Source: Alteromonas aquimaris
Lineage (GTDB): Bacteria > Pseudomonadota > Gammaproteobacteria > Enterobacterales > Alteromonadaceae
Length of the DNA: 64,000 nucleotides
Reading direction: 5' to 3'
Assembly: GCF_026183695.1 (NCBI RefSeq)
Contig: NZ_JAPFRD010000009.1
Span: 186,001 to 250,000, forward strand
Shown: positions 18,202 to 26,404 of the stretch, one piece after another
How positions within the stretch are numbered: the stretch's first letter is position 1
Layout: every line of letters begins with the position of its first letter
Notes under the pieces: generated by a model
What the model saw: only the letters and a program-made list of their open reading frames with translations
Databases searched by the model: none
Told to the model about the DNA's origin: nothing
Program-made: the position numbers and the translations under genes

Positions 18202-18426
18202 GTGAACGAAAAAGAATTTTCCATCGTGACTGCCCATGTTCACGATGCAAGAAAGCCTTTGAACAGAATTTCCATGCAGGCAGAATTAGTGAAAATGGCC
18301 TTGCAGGGAGAAGTTCCCGTAGACAGGGCGTTAACCGCATTGGATAAGATTATCGCAAGTACGAAGGACTGCAGCGAACAATTGACCCACATGGTAGATA
18401 TTTTGGGCAATTCAATAACGGAATAA
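18202..18426 (+). CDS. Free-standing histidine-kinase DHp (phosphoacceptor) domain
   Basis: 74 residues, GTG start with a GAGGG site 7 bases upstream. The peptide contains an H-box, AHVHDARKPLNRI, with the candidate phosphorylated His at 14, followed by a long second helix (ALTALDKIIASTKDCSEQLT). This is the two-helix dimerisation and phosphotransfer domain of a kinase with no ATPase domain after it. It could act as a phosphotransfer relay (Spo0B-like) or a dimerisation decoy between the flanking regulator and kinase. It is 15 bases after the sigma-54 activator and 5 bases before the kinase, so it is certainly in that operon. Confidence 0.65.
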   Translation: MNEKEFSIVTAHVHDARKPLNRISMQAELVKMALQGEVPVDRALTALDKIIASTKDCSEQLTHMVDILGNSITE

Positions 18427-18431
18427 GTTGT

Positions 18432-19943
18432 ATGAAAAATGGGCTGCTGCAGTCTCTTTATAGTTGGATTGCGATTGTCGCTATTGTTGTTACCGTCATT
18501 ACAGGTAATTCTTTTTATGTAATTAGTACTCTAGACAATCTGGCAGAGCTTGAAGCCAGATTATTTAACGTCACTAAAATCACTGAATCTATTACTAAAC
18601 TTCACGTTGCCATTCTTCGCACCGAATCTGGTAAGCGGGGCTATTTGCTCACACGGAACGAGCAGTATTTATCAGATTATACGGATACGTTGAATAAGCT
18701 TAACGGTCTTTTAGAAGAAGTTGAGTACAAATCGCAGGAGTTAGATAATGATCAGGACGATCAAATTGATCAGCTATTATCGTTAAGTAAAGTCAAATTG
18801 AATGACATGATCAGTACGGTTGAATTAGCGCGCAATGGACGTTTCGATCAGGCGATGGAAATTGTGAATTCAAATCGTAGTCTGATTTTATACGAAGAGT
18901 TTGAGAATACTTATAAGGAAGTAAGACGCCAGGTTAATAAAATGCAAAACAAGCATTTAAAAAATCTGGTCCAGCTCAGGAAAGAGTCATTTACTACTCT
19001 GGCTGTATCGGGCATCTCAACCGCCCTACTTATCATTCTCATCTTCATCCTGCTTAAGATAAATGTAAGAGAAGCATATCGGCATCAAAAGGAGCTTGAA
19101 GCGCATAACGAAGAACTTGAGGAAAAAATAGATCTTCGGACTCAAGAACTGCAGATTTATTCTGATGAGCTAGCCCGTAGTAACCGGGAGCTAGAAGACT
19201 TTGCTTTTGTTGCCTCTCACGACCTTCAGGAACCACTTAGAAAAATTCGCGCTTTTGGTAATCGCCTGGAGTCAGGCTATGCTGATGTAATTGACGAGCG
19301 TGGGCGCGATTTTATGCGGCGAATGCTAAACGCTGCTGAGCGCATGTCACTGTTAATCAGAGACTTACTCGCCTTTTCCCGCGTCGCCACACGGGGAAAA
19401 GAATTCGCCAAGGTTGACTTGAATAATGTCCTTGAAAACGTTAAAGGTGATCTGGAAATTGCCATTGACGAGTCGGAAGCCACCTTAGAATGTGATAAGC
19501 TCCCAATAATCAACGGTGACCAGAGCCAGCTTGAACAACTATTCCTCAATCTGTTATCGAATGCGTTGAAATTTCGCCAACAAGATATTGCACCGCGAAT
19601 CAGCATTGGGCTACAGTCTCCCGACGAGGATGACTTGGAGCATGTGTTCAAAATTGCCGAATACACATGGATTAAAATAGTGATAAAAGACAACGGAATT
19701 GGCTTTGAACAATCTTTTGCAGAGAAAATATTCGCTCCATTCCAGCGTTTGCATGGACGCAGTGAATATCAAGGTACGGGTATTGGTCTAGCCGTATGCA
19801 GACGAATTGTAGAACGTCATAATGGTTATATCAGCGCAAAAAGCTCACCGGGCACGGGCGCTATATTTTCAATTGTAATTCCTGTTGATGGTGAACCGTT
19901 CGCCACGACAATTGGTAAAGGAGTAACGGATAATGTCGCGTAA
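18432..19943 (+). CDS. CHASE3-domain membrane histidine kinase
   Basis: 503 residues. Two membrane helices (about 8-30 and 190-210) flank a CHASE3-type extracytoplasmic sensor (ILRTESGKRGYLLT is its signature). A coiled coil follows (AHNEELEEKIDLRTQELQIY), then a HisKA domain with phosphoacceptor His near 262 (ASHDLQEPLRKI) and a complete HATPase (NLLSNALKF, DNGIGF, GTGIGLAVCRRIVERHNG). This kinase type often pairs with a small Rcp1-like receiver, and one is encoded directly after it with an 11-base overlap. The signal is unknown. Confidence 0.92.
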   Translation: MKNGLLQSLYSWIAIVAIVVTVITGNSFYVISTLDNLAELEARLFNVTKITESITKLHVAILRTESGKRGYLLTRNEQYLSDYTDTLNKLNGLLEEVEYKSQELDNDQDDQIDQLLSLSKVKLNDMISTVELARNGRFDQAMEIVNSNRSLILYEEFENTYKEVRRQVNKMQNKHLKNLVQLRKESFTTLAVSGISTALLIILIFILLKINVREAYRHQKELEAHNEELEEKIDLRTQELQIYSDELARSNRELEDFAFVASHDLQEPLRKIRAFGNRLESGYADVIDERGRDFMRRMLNAAERMSLLIRDLLAFSRVATRGKEFAKVDLNNVLENVKGDLEIAIDESEATLECDKLPIINGDQSQLEQLFLNLLSNALKFRQQDIAPRISIGLQSPDEDDLEHVFKIAEYTWIKIVIKDNGIGFEQSFAEKIFAPFQRLHGRSEYQGTGIGLAVCRRIVERHNGYISAKSSPGTGAIFSIVIPVDGEPFATTIGKGVTDNVA

Positions 19944-20385
19944 TACTGCAACCGCCATTAACATATTAATGGCTGATGATGATGAAGATGATCGTTTACT
20001 TACCATTGACGCATTAAAAGAAAGTCGCGTACTCAATAACTTGTATTGCGTAGAAGATGGGGTGGAATTATTGGAATTCCTGCGCAGAGAGGGTAAATAT
20101 AGCGATCCAAAAGACTCCCCTCGCCCTAGTTTGGTGTTGTTGGACTTAAATATGCCTCGTAAAGACGGTCGCGAAGCATTAGAAGAAATGAAAAAAGATC
20201 CAGCGCTTAGAAGTATTCCAGTCGTGATCCTTACTACCTCTAAGGAGGAAGAAGATATGCTAAGGGGTTACGACCTGGGTTGCGCGTCATACATTACTAA
20301 GCCCGTCAATTTTGAAGGCTTAGTCGAACTGATGCGAGCATTAGGCAAATACTGGATAGAATTTGTTGAGTTGCCCCACGATTAA
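19933..20385 (+). CDS. Single-domain response regulator (Rcp1-like)
   Basis: 150 residues, one receiver domain with no output domain. The acidic cluster ADDDEDD (15-21), phosphoacceptor Asp in LVLLDLNMPRKDG (near 72), the T/S switch in VVILTTSKEEEDM and KPVN near 123 are all intact. The extended loop between the second helix and the Asp strand is typical of the Rcp1/phytochrome-kinase partners. Its start overlaps the CHASE3 kinase gene, so the two are translationally coupled. It probably relays phosphate or regulates the kinase rather than DNA. Confidence 0.9.
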   Translation: MSRNTATAINILMADDDEDDRLLTIDALKESRVLNNLYCVEDGVELLEFLRREGKYSDPKDSPRPSLVLLDLNMPRKDGREALEEMKKDPALRSIPVVILTTSKEEEDMLRGYDLGCASYITKPVNFEGLVELMRALGKYWIEFVELPHD

Positions 20386-20417
20386 TTAATTCATTAAATG
20401 TTAGGTAACAACTTTTT

Positions 20418-22409
20418 GTGACGGATATCATTCGAGTTCTTCTCATTGAAGATGATGAAGACGATTATTTTTTAACTGCTGATTATCTATCTCAGTGTGA
20501 AGACCCGCGTTTTCAGTTGAGTTGGGTTACCAATGGGGAAGATGCGTTAGCCGCGTTGAAAAAGAAACCGTTTGATATCTGTTTACTCGATTACATTCTT
20601 GGGCCGGAAAACGCCTTGGATGTGCTTGAAAATCTTAAAGCACATGGTATTTCGGTTCCCGTTGTCATATTGACAGGTCAGTCTGACACGCAAGTCGACG
20701 AAATGGTTATGCGTGCGGGTGCAGCTGATTATCTCACTAAATTAGAAATTGAGACGCCTCGTTTCATGCGCACTATACGCTATGCGATGGTCCGTAGTGA
20801 AATAGAAAACGAGCGCGTTGAACGACATAAAGTCGAGCAACAAAATAAAGCCAAAGATAAATTCCTGGCCCATCTGGGGCACGAATTACGCACGCCACTC
20901 ACCTCGATATTAGGTTATACCGAGCTGCTTCTGGATGATGATAAAAGTGAAAAAATCCAGCAGGAATTATCTATTATTCATACCAACGGTAAACATCTGC
21001 TCAGTTTATTAAACGATTTGCTGGATATGTCGCGGATCATGGCAAATAAGCTGGAATTATCGCCACGCACTATTCATTTCAGTCCGTTTATGACCGACGT
21101 TCACTCCTTGATGAACTTGGCCGCAAAAGATAAAGGACTATCATTAACGATTCAGTCTGACACACTAGTACCAGAGCAAATTTTTACTGACCCTACCCGG
21201 CTGCGTCAGGTACTCATAAATCTCATCAGCAATGCGGTTAAATTTACTGATTCTGGGAAAATTGTGGTCACTGTTTCACTGCAAAGTGGTAAGGGTTTGA
21301 TGGCACCGCCCAAACTTCAGTTCGATGTAGAAGATACCGGCATAGGCATGCCACCAGATAAGCTGGATTCGATATTCCAACCCTTTGAGCAAATTGAAGA
21401 TGTCATGCGGGCCAACCACGGTGGCGCAGGACTTGGATTGGCTATTAGCCGTGAACTCGTACATAAAATGGGAGGTGAGCTTACGGTTACTTCCCGCTTT
21501 GGTGAAGGCAGCAAATTTACGTTTAGTATCCATCCTGGTGCAATTAACGAGGGTAAACTCGAACATTTAAGCCTGACTTCACCGCAGGCCACGGTCGCCA
21601 ATGATCCTCATTTACATGTGACCGGTCGCGTGTTGATTGTCGATGATTTAAGAGAAATCCGCAGACTGACCGGCCATCTCGTAAGCCAGTGTCATGCCAA
21701 AGTGGGGTATGCTGAGAATGGAGTGAAAGCGCTTGAAGCCGTGCTTTTAGCAGAGGAAGAAAATCATCCGTACCATTTAGTCTTAATGGACATTCATATG
21801 CCGGTGATGAACGGCATAGACGCCTTAAATGCAATCCGTCGTCATAAGAGCCAGGTGGCGGTAGTGGCTATTACCGCTGCAAGTCGAAAAGGCTTGAAAC
21901 AGTCTTTACTCGAACAAGGATTCGACGATGTGATAGGCAAACCTATTGATAAAACCGAGTTATTAACTGTCCTCGATAAATATCTTATTCGCACGAATGA
22001 ACCTACTAATGCAGGCCGTGAAAGGGACAGTGTAGTACATAGGCATCTCCCCAAAGATAACGCTAGTCAACGAAAGAAAATTCTGGTTGTTGAGGATGAT
22101 TTTGACGCATCTGAGTTAATGCAACTGCTGCTTACGCATCAAGGGCACGATGTGATGATAGCCCATAATGGAAAAGAGGCGGTACAGTGCCTTAAAGAAT
22201 CCAGCTTTGACTACGTTTTACTTGATCTCACTTTACCAGATACTGATGGTTACGCCTTGGCAGAAGACATAAAGACCTACCAGGGGGATATTCGTATTGT
22301 GATTGTTAGCGGTTATGAGCCCGATCATGACAAGATGTCAGAGCTTGGAATTGAAGAAGCCTTGGTTAAACCTGTTAGCAAAGAAATGTTAGCCAATTTA
22401 ATTAACTGA
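20418..22409 (+). CDS. Hybrid histidine kinase with three receiver domains
   Basis: 663 residues, GTG start, no membrane helix. Order: receiver 1 (1-120, Asp in CLLDYILG), HisKA (about 145-210, His155 in GHELRTPLTSI), HATPase (about 255-375; NLISNAVKF, DTGIGM, GGAGLGLAISREL), receiver 2 (about 403-525, LVLMDIHMPVMNG) and receiver 3 (about 553-663, VLLDLTLPDTDG). All three receivers keep their Asp and Lys. Input through an N-terminal receiver means it answers another kinase, probably the CHASE3 kinase upstream, in a multistep relay. No Hpt domain is encoded nearby unless the free DHp protein serves as one. Confidence 0.9.
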   Translation: MTDIIRVLLIEDDEDDYFLTADYLSQCEDPRFQLSWVTNGEDALAALKKKPFDICLLDYILGPENALDVLENLKAHGISVPVVILTGQSDTQVDEMVMRAGAADYLTKLEIETPRFMRTIRYAMVRSEIENERVERHKVEQQNKAKDKFLAHLGHELRTPLTSILGYTELLLDDDKSEKIQQELSIIHTNGKHLLSLLNDLLDMSRIMANKLELSPRTIHFSPFMTDVHSLMNLAAKDKGLSLTIQSDTLVPEQIFTDPTRLRQVLINLISNAVKFTDSGKIVVTVSLQSGKGLMAPPKLQFDVEDTGIGMPPDKLDSIFQPFEQIEDVMRANHGGAGLGLAISRELVHKMGGELTVTSRFGEGSKFTFSIHPGAINEGKLEHLSLTSPQATVANDPHLHVTGRVLIVDDLREIRRLTGHLVSQCHAKVGYAENGVKALEAVLLAEEENHPYHLVLMDIHMPVMNGIDALNAIRRHKSQVAVVAITAASRKGLKQSLLEQGFDDVIGKPIDKTELLTVLDKYLIRTNEPTNAGRERDSVVHRHLPKDNASQRKKILVVEDDFDASELMQLLLTHQGHDVMIAHNGKEAVQCLKESSFDYVLLDLTLPDTDGYALAEDIKTYQGDIRIVIVSGYEPDHDKMSELGIEEALVKPVSKEMLANLIN

Positions 22410-22524
22410 ATTTGTTTACGAAATTATTACATGTCCGCTGCACATTTTACCTGCCCACCTATTACTTTTCACACCTTCCATAATAAACCCTTTTGATTTC
22501 AGCTTGTTAAAGAATTTTACTTAA

Positions 22525-22540
22525 TGGTATGTGCTTTGCA
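22525..22540 (+). promoter_or_regulatory. Sigma-54-type promoter upstream of the yqjD-like operon
   Basis: TGGTATGTGCTTTGCA fits the -24/-12 pattern TGGCAC-N5-TTGCA, with GG and GC exactly 10 bases apart. It ends 43 bases before the ATG at 22584. Confidence 0.5.
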
Positions 22541-22583
22541 ACGGTTTGTCTGCATTTGCAAATTATTAATCAAGGAGATTCTT

Positions 22584-22940
22584 ATGGCTACGCACGCAAC
22601 GCATTCCTCTACTCCCGGAAATGCCACTGCTCCAGGTAATGTTGCTGGAGATACACGGGCAAACAGTGTTTCAGATAATTCTCACCCTGTAACAGACAAA
22701 CTTAAAGATACCCTTCATACCTCCGTTGATAAGCTAGCAGGCTCAGCTGCACGGGCAGAAGAGAACCTTCGTAAGTCAGCCCATGATTCTGCAGAAAATT
22801 GGGAAAAACGTAAGGTTGAAGCTGAACAAAAGTGGCAAACATCATCAATTCGTAAATATGCGGTTGAAAACCCTCTGACCACCGCTGGTATAGCGTTTGC
22901 CGCCGGTATGTTGTTAACTTCTATATTCCGCAGCAAATAA
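22584..22940 (+). CDS. YqjD/ElaB (DUF883-like) ribosome- and membrane-associated protein
   Basis: 118 residues from the ATG at 22584 (GGAGA ribosome site); the frame is open upstream but without a good start. The N-terminal half is Thr/Asn-rich and flexible, the middle is an amphipathic helix (KLAGSAARAEENLRKSAHDS), and a C-terminal membrane anchor (TAGIAFAAGMLLTSIF) ends in RSK. This is the layout of E. coli YqjD and ElaB, inner-membrane proteins that bind ribosomes in stationary phase and depend on RpoS there. Here a sigma-54-like promoter lies upstream. First gene of a yqjD-yqjE-yqjK-like operon. Confidence 0.75.
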   Translation: MATHATHSSTPGNATAPGNVAGDTRANSVSDNSHPVTDKLKDTLHTSVDKLAGSAARAEENLRKSAHDSAENWEKRKVEAEQKWQTSSIRKYAVENPLTTAGIAFAAGMLLTSIFRSK

Positions 22941-22943
22941 TCG

Positions 22944-23429
22944 ATGGAAGCGTCCAATTCTCAGCGCGAACAGACGCCCCCCATAGCTGACGAAAAGGAT
23001 CCATATTGCCCGGCCAGCAAAACTGGCCGGGCAAGCGATTGTAGCGAAGAGACCTCATTGTATGATGAAGCCTCACTATCTCGCACAATCGAAGTTGCGA
23101 AGAACGCATTTGCACTAAAAAAACAGGAGTTAGAAGCAGTCGGAGAAGTCGTTGCAGCAGAAACTGAGCTGTTTAAGAAATCGGCTATTATTACTGTCGC
23201 TTCGCTTGCCGCCGCATTTATTTTCACCTGTTTTAGCTGGATCGCGCTAAATGTTCTTCTCGCTTTAGGATTAGTCGATTTAGGTCTGCACTACTTAGTT
23301 GCAGTTGCAATTGTATTGGGTCTGAATATCGGCGTAGTTGTCTTTGCTCTGGTTATCGCAAACCACACCTACAAACGGGTTTCATTGCGTCCTATTTTTG
23401 AAGCGCTGCTAGGCAAAGCCGGAAACTAG
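22944..23429 (+). CDS. YqjE-like phage-holin-family (DUF1469) membrane protein
   Basis: 161 residues. A charged N-terminal region with a helix (NAFALKKQELEAVGEVVAAE) precedes two membrane helices (about 73-97 and 103-130), the Phage_holin_3_6/YqjE architecture. It follows the YqjD-like gene by 3 bases, as in E. coli yqjDEK. Function is unknown; a membrane partner of YqjD is assumed. The first 30 codons contain a perfect 12-bp GC-rich hairpin. Compared with YqjE relatives the Cys/Pro/Ser-rich segment encoded there (residues about 20-32) looks like an insertion. Confidence 0.7.
   Translation: MEASNSQREQTPPIADEKDPYCPASKTGRASDCSEETSLYDEASLSRTIEVAKNAFALKKQELEAVGEVVAAETELFKKSAIITVASLAAAFIFTCFSWIALNVLLALGLVDLGLHYLVAVAIVLGLNIGVVVFALVIANHTYKRVSLRPIFEALLGKAGN
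23006..23034. repeat. Perfect GC-rich hairpin inside the yqjE-like gene
   Basis: TTGCCCGGCCAG and its exact reverse complement (23006-23017, 23023-23034) around a 5-base CAAAA loop. No T run follows, so it is not a normal terminator. It could lower downstream expression or be a small inserted palindromic element. Confidence 0.6.
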
Positions 23430-23438
23430 GGAACTATT

Positions 23439-23696
23439 ATGAGCATGTTTATCAGTAAAGAACTTCATGCTGTGAAAGCTTCGCGTCGCCGTTTCGATAT
23501 AGCTAAACGAAAAAGCGACCTCACTACGCAACAGTTGAAACTGAATAGCAAACTATTAATTGCCTCACCCGTAGGGATCCTGACATTTTTTAGTATCGGC
23601 GCCTATAAAGGTGCTACTACGGATAGCCCACCTTCTAGACGAAGGCAGGCAATACTCATATTTTTACGCAGTACCCTCATGAAATTTCTATCGTAA
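23439..23696 (+). CDS. YqjK-like small protein
   Basis: 85 residues. The start MSMFISKELHAVKASRRRFD is basic; a short hydrophobic stretch (LLIASPVGILTFFSIGAYKG) follows near 46-65, then a basic tail. By position (third after YqjD- and YqjE-like) and by its Arg/Lys-rich N-terminus it corresponds to YqjK, though sequence similarity read by eye is limited. It lies 9 bases after the yqjE-like gene and 10 before the lipoprotein gene, within one operon. Confidence 0.5.
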   Translation: MSMFISKELHAVKASRRRFDIAKRKSDLTTQQLKLNSKLLIASPVGILTFFSIGAYKGATTDSPPSRRRQAILIFLRSTLMKFLS

Positions 23697-23706
23697 GGAG
23701 TTGAGC

Positions 23707-24288
23707 ATGTTCGAACGGAAATCGTTAACGCGTATAACGTATTTTATAAGTAGCGCTATTTTCGCACTAACACTTACGTTGGCATGCTCTACCGTACCGA
23801 GCGCCTCGCCCACTCCCTATCAGTCTGCCACCATGCCTAACGGATATGGCTATTCAAGCATACAGTTAGCAGATAACGAATATAAAGTTCTTTTCAAAGC
23901 CACCGATAAAACCTCTGCTGATTTAGTACAGGAATATACGTTAAGAAGGGCAGCGGAGCTGGCCAAAAAGCAAAACTTCTCGTGGATATCTATTGTCAAA
24001 ACTGACGTTGAGAAAAAGCCTGGTATTGGAAAATCAATCGTCAGGAATAAACCCAGCCGTAATGTGAAAATTCCCCAGGACCAGCAGTGTACCATGTCTG
24101 GTTGTGAAGAAGTCGCCCAACCCTTTATCGAAAATCAGGATGATATTGAGGTAAGGGACACCCCTATGTCGGACATTTATTACTCTATTATCGTGCGTAT
24201 GAGTCAGAGTAAGCCCCCCGGAAACGCTTTTGCCGTAAATGAAATTTTAACTAACGCGAGCCAGGCAAAAAACGCCAACGCCGGCTAA
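23707..24288 (+). CDS. CC0125/CC1285-type lipoprotein
   Basis: 193 residues from the ATG at 23707, which has AAGGAG 6 bases upstream; a TTG at 23701 is less likely. A signal peptide ends in a lipobox (LTLACS, lipidated Cys27). The mature part begins with TPYQSATMPNGYGYSSIQLA and continues with YTLRRAAELAKKQNFSW, the pattern of the CC0125/CC1285 lipoprotein family, which has no known biochemical role. It is probably in the outer membrane because no Asp follows the Cys. Last gene of the yqjD-like operon. Confidence 0.75.
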   Translation: MFERKSLTRITYFISSAIFALTLTLACSTVPSASPTPYQSATMPNGYGYSSIQLADNEYKVLFKATDKTSADLVQEYTLRRAAELAKKQNFSWISIVKTDVEKKPGIGKSIVRNKPSRNVKIPQDQQCTMSGCEEVAQPFIENQDDIEVRDTPMSDIYYSIIVRMSQSKPPGNAFAVNEILTNASQAKNANAG

Positions 24289-24483
24289 TTGCTTACATGC
24301 AGATTAAACTGTTAACGCGATCAGAGGATATTTTTGTCCGGAGCTTTGAATATTTTATAGACTCATTAGGAAAAAAATTCGCTCTCCACCTCCCCTCGTT
24401 CTCCACGTGTAACATCACATCCTCAACCCACTGATTTATATATAATATTTTTACACATTAAAGATAAGTAATTGAATTAATTC

Positions 24484-24499
24484 AGGTATACCATGTGCA
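24484..24499 (+). promoter_or_regulatory. Weaker sigma-54-like promoter upstream of the DUF2383 gene
   Basis: AGGTATACCATGTGCA keeps GG-N10-GC and the GGTAT and GCA seen in the 22525 site, but lacks the first T and the TT of the -12 box. It lies 54 bases before the GTG start. Confidence 0.3.
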
Positions 24500-24553
24500 G
24501 CTTGTTCTTAGCTATTTGTGTCGTCTATGTTATTCAAATAAAGGAGAAAGCTC

Positions 24554-25000
24554 GTGGATCATCAAGCTCCTAGTGTCCAAAAAGTCTCAGAAATTATAAA
24601 GGTTCTAAATGGTGGGATTGAATTTTACCAAGATGGTGTCGAAAAAGTGAACGAAGCACGAATAACGTCATTGTTTACAAGGATGATTGAAGAGAAAAAG
24701 GAAGCGGTGACCGCTTTACAGCCTTACGCAGTAGCTGAGCAAGGCCGCGCAGAAACAAATCATGATGTTGGCGTTGATATTAGGAATATGTACACCACTC
24801 TCGTTGGTAGCATTACTAGCGACAAAGCGCATACTTATATCAAACAGTTGGAAGAAGTCGAGGATAAAGTCCTTCTTTCAATCGACGAAGCGCTGGAGGA
24901 GGAGCAACCCTCAAATTGCGCGGCTGAACTCAGGCGCATTCGTACTCGAATGCAACAATGTCATGATGAAATGAAACTATTGCAGACAGAAACCGCTTAA
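24554..25000 (+). CDS. PA2169-family four-helix-bundle protein (DUF2383)
   Basis: 148 residues, GTG start with an AAGGAG ribosome site. All helical: SEIIKVLNGGIEFYQDGVEK, TRMIEEKKEAVTALQPY, then a C-terminal helical repeat (EVEDKVLLSIDEAL). This matches DUF2383, ferritin-like four-helix bundles without an obvious metal site, common in stress-induced gene clusters. It is monocistronic: a 265-base gap lies upstream and the convergent yfbR-like gene downstream. A sigma-54-like promoter may drive it. Confidence 0.8.
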   Translation: MDHQAPSVQKVSEIIKVLNGGIEFYQDGVEKVNEARITSLFTRMIEEKKEAVTALQPYAVAEQGRAETNHDVGVDIRNMYTTLVGSITSDKAHTYIKQLEEVEDKVLLSIDEALEEEQPSNCAAELRRIRTRMQQCHDEMKLLQTETA

Positions 25001-25048
25001 CCGTAATACTGGCTGACCTCCTCTTAGCCAGGAGGCGCAGCTTACTTA

Positions 25049-25687
25049 TTAAAGATGCACATCATTAGAGCGAGCAACCCAATCCATATCCTTTGTTTGC
25101 TCGTCCAGGGTACCTTTCGCATCCTCCAGAAAAATTTGGCAGAAATAGTCGACACATTGATACTGCTCACGGTAGGACTTTAATTGAACCTCCATTTCTT
25201 GCATTGCATTGGCAAACTCGGAATTTGATTTTGATAGTTCATAATCACATTTGAGGTATGCACATAACACGTCAGCCGCTTTTGCCAGTCTGACATGCAT
25301 ATCCTGCTTATCTTGCTCTATCAAAGGAACATAGCGCTGCTGAAGCGTTTCTGGCAGTGTTTTGATGAGCATTCCTTCAAAGCGTTTTTCCAACTTTTTG
25401 ATAGCTGCGGTAGTCTCAGGATCATGGTATTTAACTGGACTGGGAATATCACTCATACCCGCAATTTCACTACCTTCATGGAATATGGCCATACTAGCCA
25501 CCCTATCTGGATTTATCTCTTCCCCAAAGATATCCGCCGCAATCGTTCCTAGCATGTGGGCAACCACAGATGCCTCATAAATATGTGTTGACAACATTTC
25601 CTCTTGAAACTGTGCCATCAATGGCCACCGCTTTACGTTTCTAGCACGTTGCATCAGGCCTATAAACGCTGAATGATCTTTCGCCAT
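25049..25687 (-). CDS. YfbR-like HD-domain 5'-deoxynucleotidase with altered metal site
   Basis: 212 residues; RWPLM near 20-24, STHIYEAS (His35), FHEGSEI (His70-Glu71), IPSPVKY and ADVLCAYLKC (Asp139) align along E. coli YfbR, which removes the 5' phosphate of deoxynucleoside monophosphates using a divalent metal. The family HD doublet is HE here, so one metal ligand Asp is replaced by Glu, and one extra residue sits in the following loop. It may be active with changed metal preference or be catalytically weakened. It is transcribed convergently to the DUF2383 gene. Confidence 0.8.
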   Translation of the reverse strand: MAKDHSAFIGLMQRARNVKRWPLMAQFQEEMLSTHIYEASVVAHMLGTIAADIFGEEINPDRVASMAIFHEGSEIAGMSDIPSPVKYHDPETTAAIKKLEKRFEGMLIKTLPETLQQRYVPLIEQDKQDMHVRLAKAADVLCAYLKCDYELSKSNSEFANAMQEMEVQLKSYREQYQCVDYFCQIFLEDAKGTLDEQTKDMDWVARSNDVHL

Positions 25688-25901
25688 AATTTAACTTGTC
25701 CCCTATTTGCAAGATGTGCTGTATTGTATCAACAATTGGACGTGAGCATGACGATTAATGGTTTGCGCTTAAAGATGATAATGACCAGGAGAAGTTTTGC
25801 TGTGTAAAAAGTGCAAGATTAAATGTAATTAATTATTGTGTATTCCTTTCCGTCGTTCCCACAACCAAACAATTTACCTTAATTTCAACAACTTACTTCA
25901 T

Positions 25902-25917
25902 TGGCACAAAAAAAGCA
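25902..25917 (+). promoter_or_regulatory. Sigma-54-type promoter upstream of the DUF1328 gene
   Basis: TGGCACAAAAAAAGCA has the exact -24 consensus TGGCAC and GC of the -12 box at the right 10-base spacing. It ends 42 bases before the ATG at 25960. Confidence 0.55.
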
Positions 25918-25959
25918 TAAGTACTTTTGACATTAAATGAACTCGATAAGGGGATTACC

Positions 25960-26136
25960 ATGTTAGGTTGGGCTATTACATTCTTTATTATCGCCATTAT
26001 TGCAGCAGTTTTTGGTTTTGGCGGCATTGCTGGTGCAGCAACTGGTATTGCACAATTTTTATTCTTTGTTTTCGTAGCGTTACTCGTCATCTCATTGGTA
26101 GCGAATGCACTACGGGGCAAATCACCTAAAGTCTGA
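25960..26136 (+). CDS. DUF1328 (YtjA-type) small membrane protein
   Basis: 58 residues from the ATG at 25960 (AAGGGG ribosome site; an upstream in-frame start at 25927 has none). [20 protein letters not shown], a glycine/alanine turn ([11 protein letters not shown]) and a second helix are the diagnostic DUF1328/YtjA layout. Function unknown; members are small two-helix inner-membrane proteins often seen with stress genes. It is followed after 23 bases by a small lipoprotein gene in the same transcript. Confidence 0.85.
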   Translation: MLGWAITFFIIAIIAAVFGFGGIAGAATGIAQFLFFVFVALLVISLVANALRGKSPKV

Positions 26137-26159
26137 ACTAGGAAAAGGAGAAAGGATTT

Positions 26160-26354
26160 ATGATTTCTTATAAAGCATTTTTGAAAACATTATTAGTCGC
26201 AGGTTTTGCGATGTCACTAGCGGCTTGTGATGAAGGTCCGGCCGAAGACGCAGGTGAAGAGCTAGATGAGGTCGTGACAGACGCAGGTAATGCAGTAGAA
26301 GATGCCTGTGAAGATGCTAAGGAAAATATGGATGCTGACGACGAAGATTGCTAA
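26160..26354 (+). CDS. Small very acidic lipoprotein
   Basis: 64 residues, AAAGGAGAAAGG ribosome site. A signal peptide ends in a lipobox (SLAACDEG, lipidated Cys23). The mature 42 residues are almost entirely Asp, Glu, Ala and Gly with three further Cys (in total C23, C50 and C64). An Asp directly after the lipidated Cys would predict inner-membrane retention under the Lol rule. No family recognised. Second gene of the DUF1328 operon, closed by a terminator. Confidence 0.75.
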   Translation: MISYKAFLKTLLVAGFAMSLAACDEGPAEDAGEELDEVVTDAGNAVEDACEDAKENMDADDEDC

Positions 26355-26370
26355 ATAAAGCAGTTAATTA

Positions 26371-26404
26371 AAAAGCCAGGAGCAAATGCGTCCTGGCTTT
26401 TTTG
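26371..26404 (+). terminator. Intrinsic terminator of the DUF1328-lipoprotein operon
   Basis: Stem AAGCCAGGA/TCCTGGCTT with a 9-base loop, followed by a run of T residues. It lies 17 bases after the lipoprotein stop. Confidence 0.9.
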
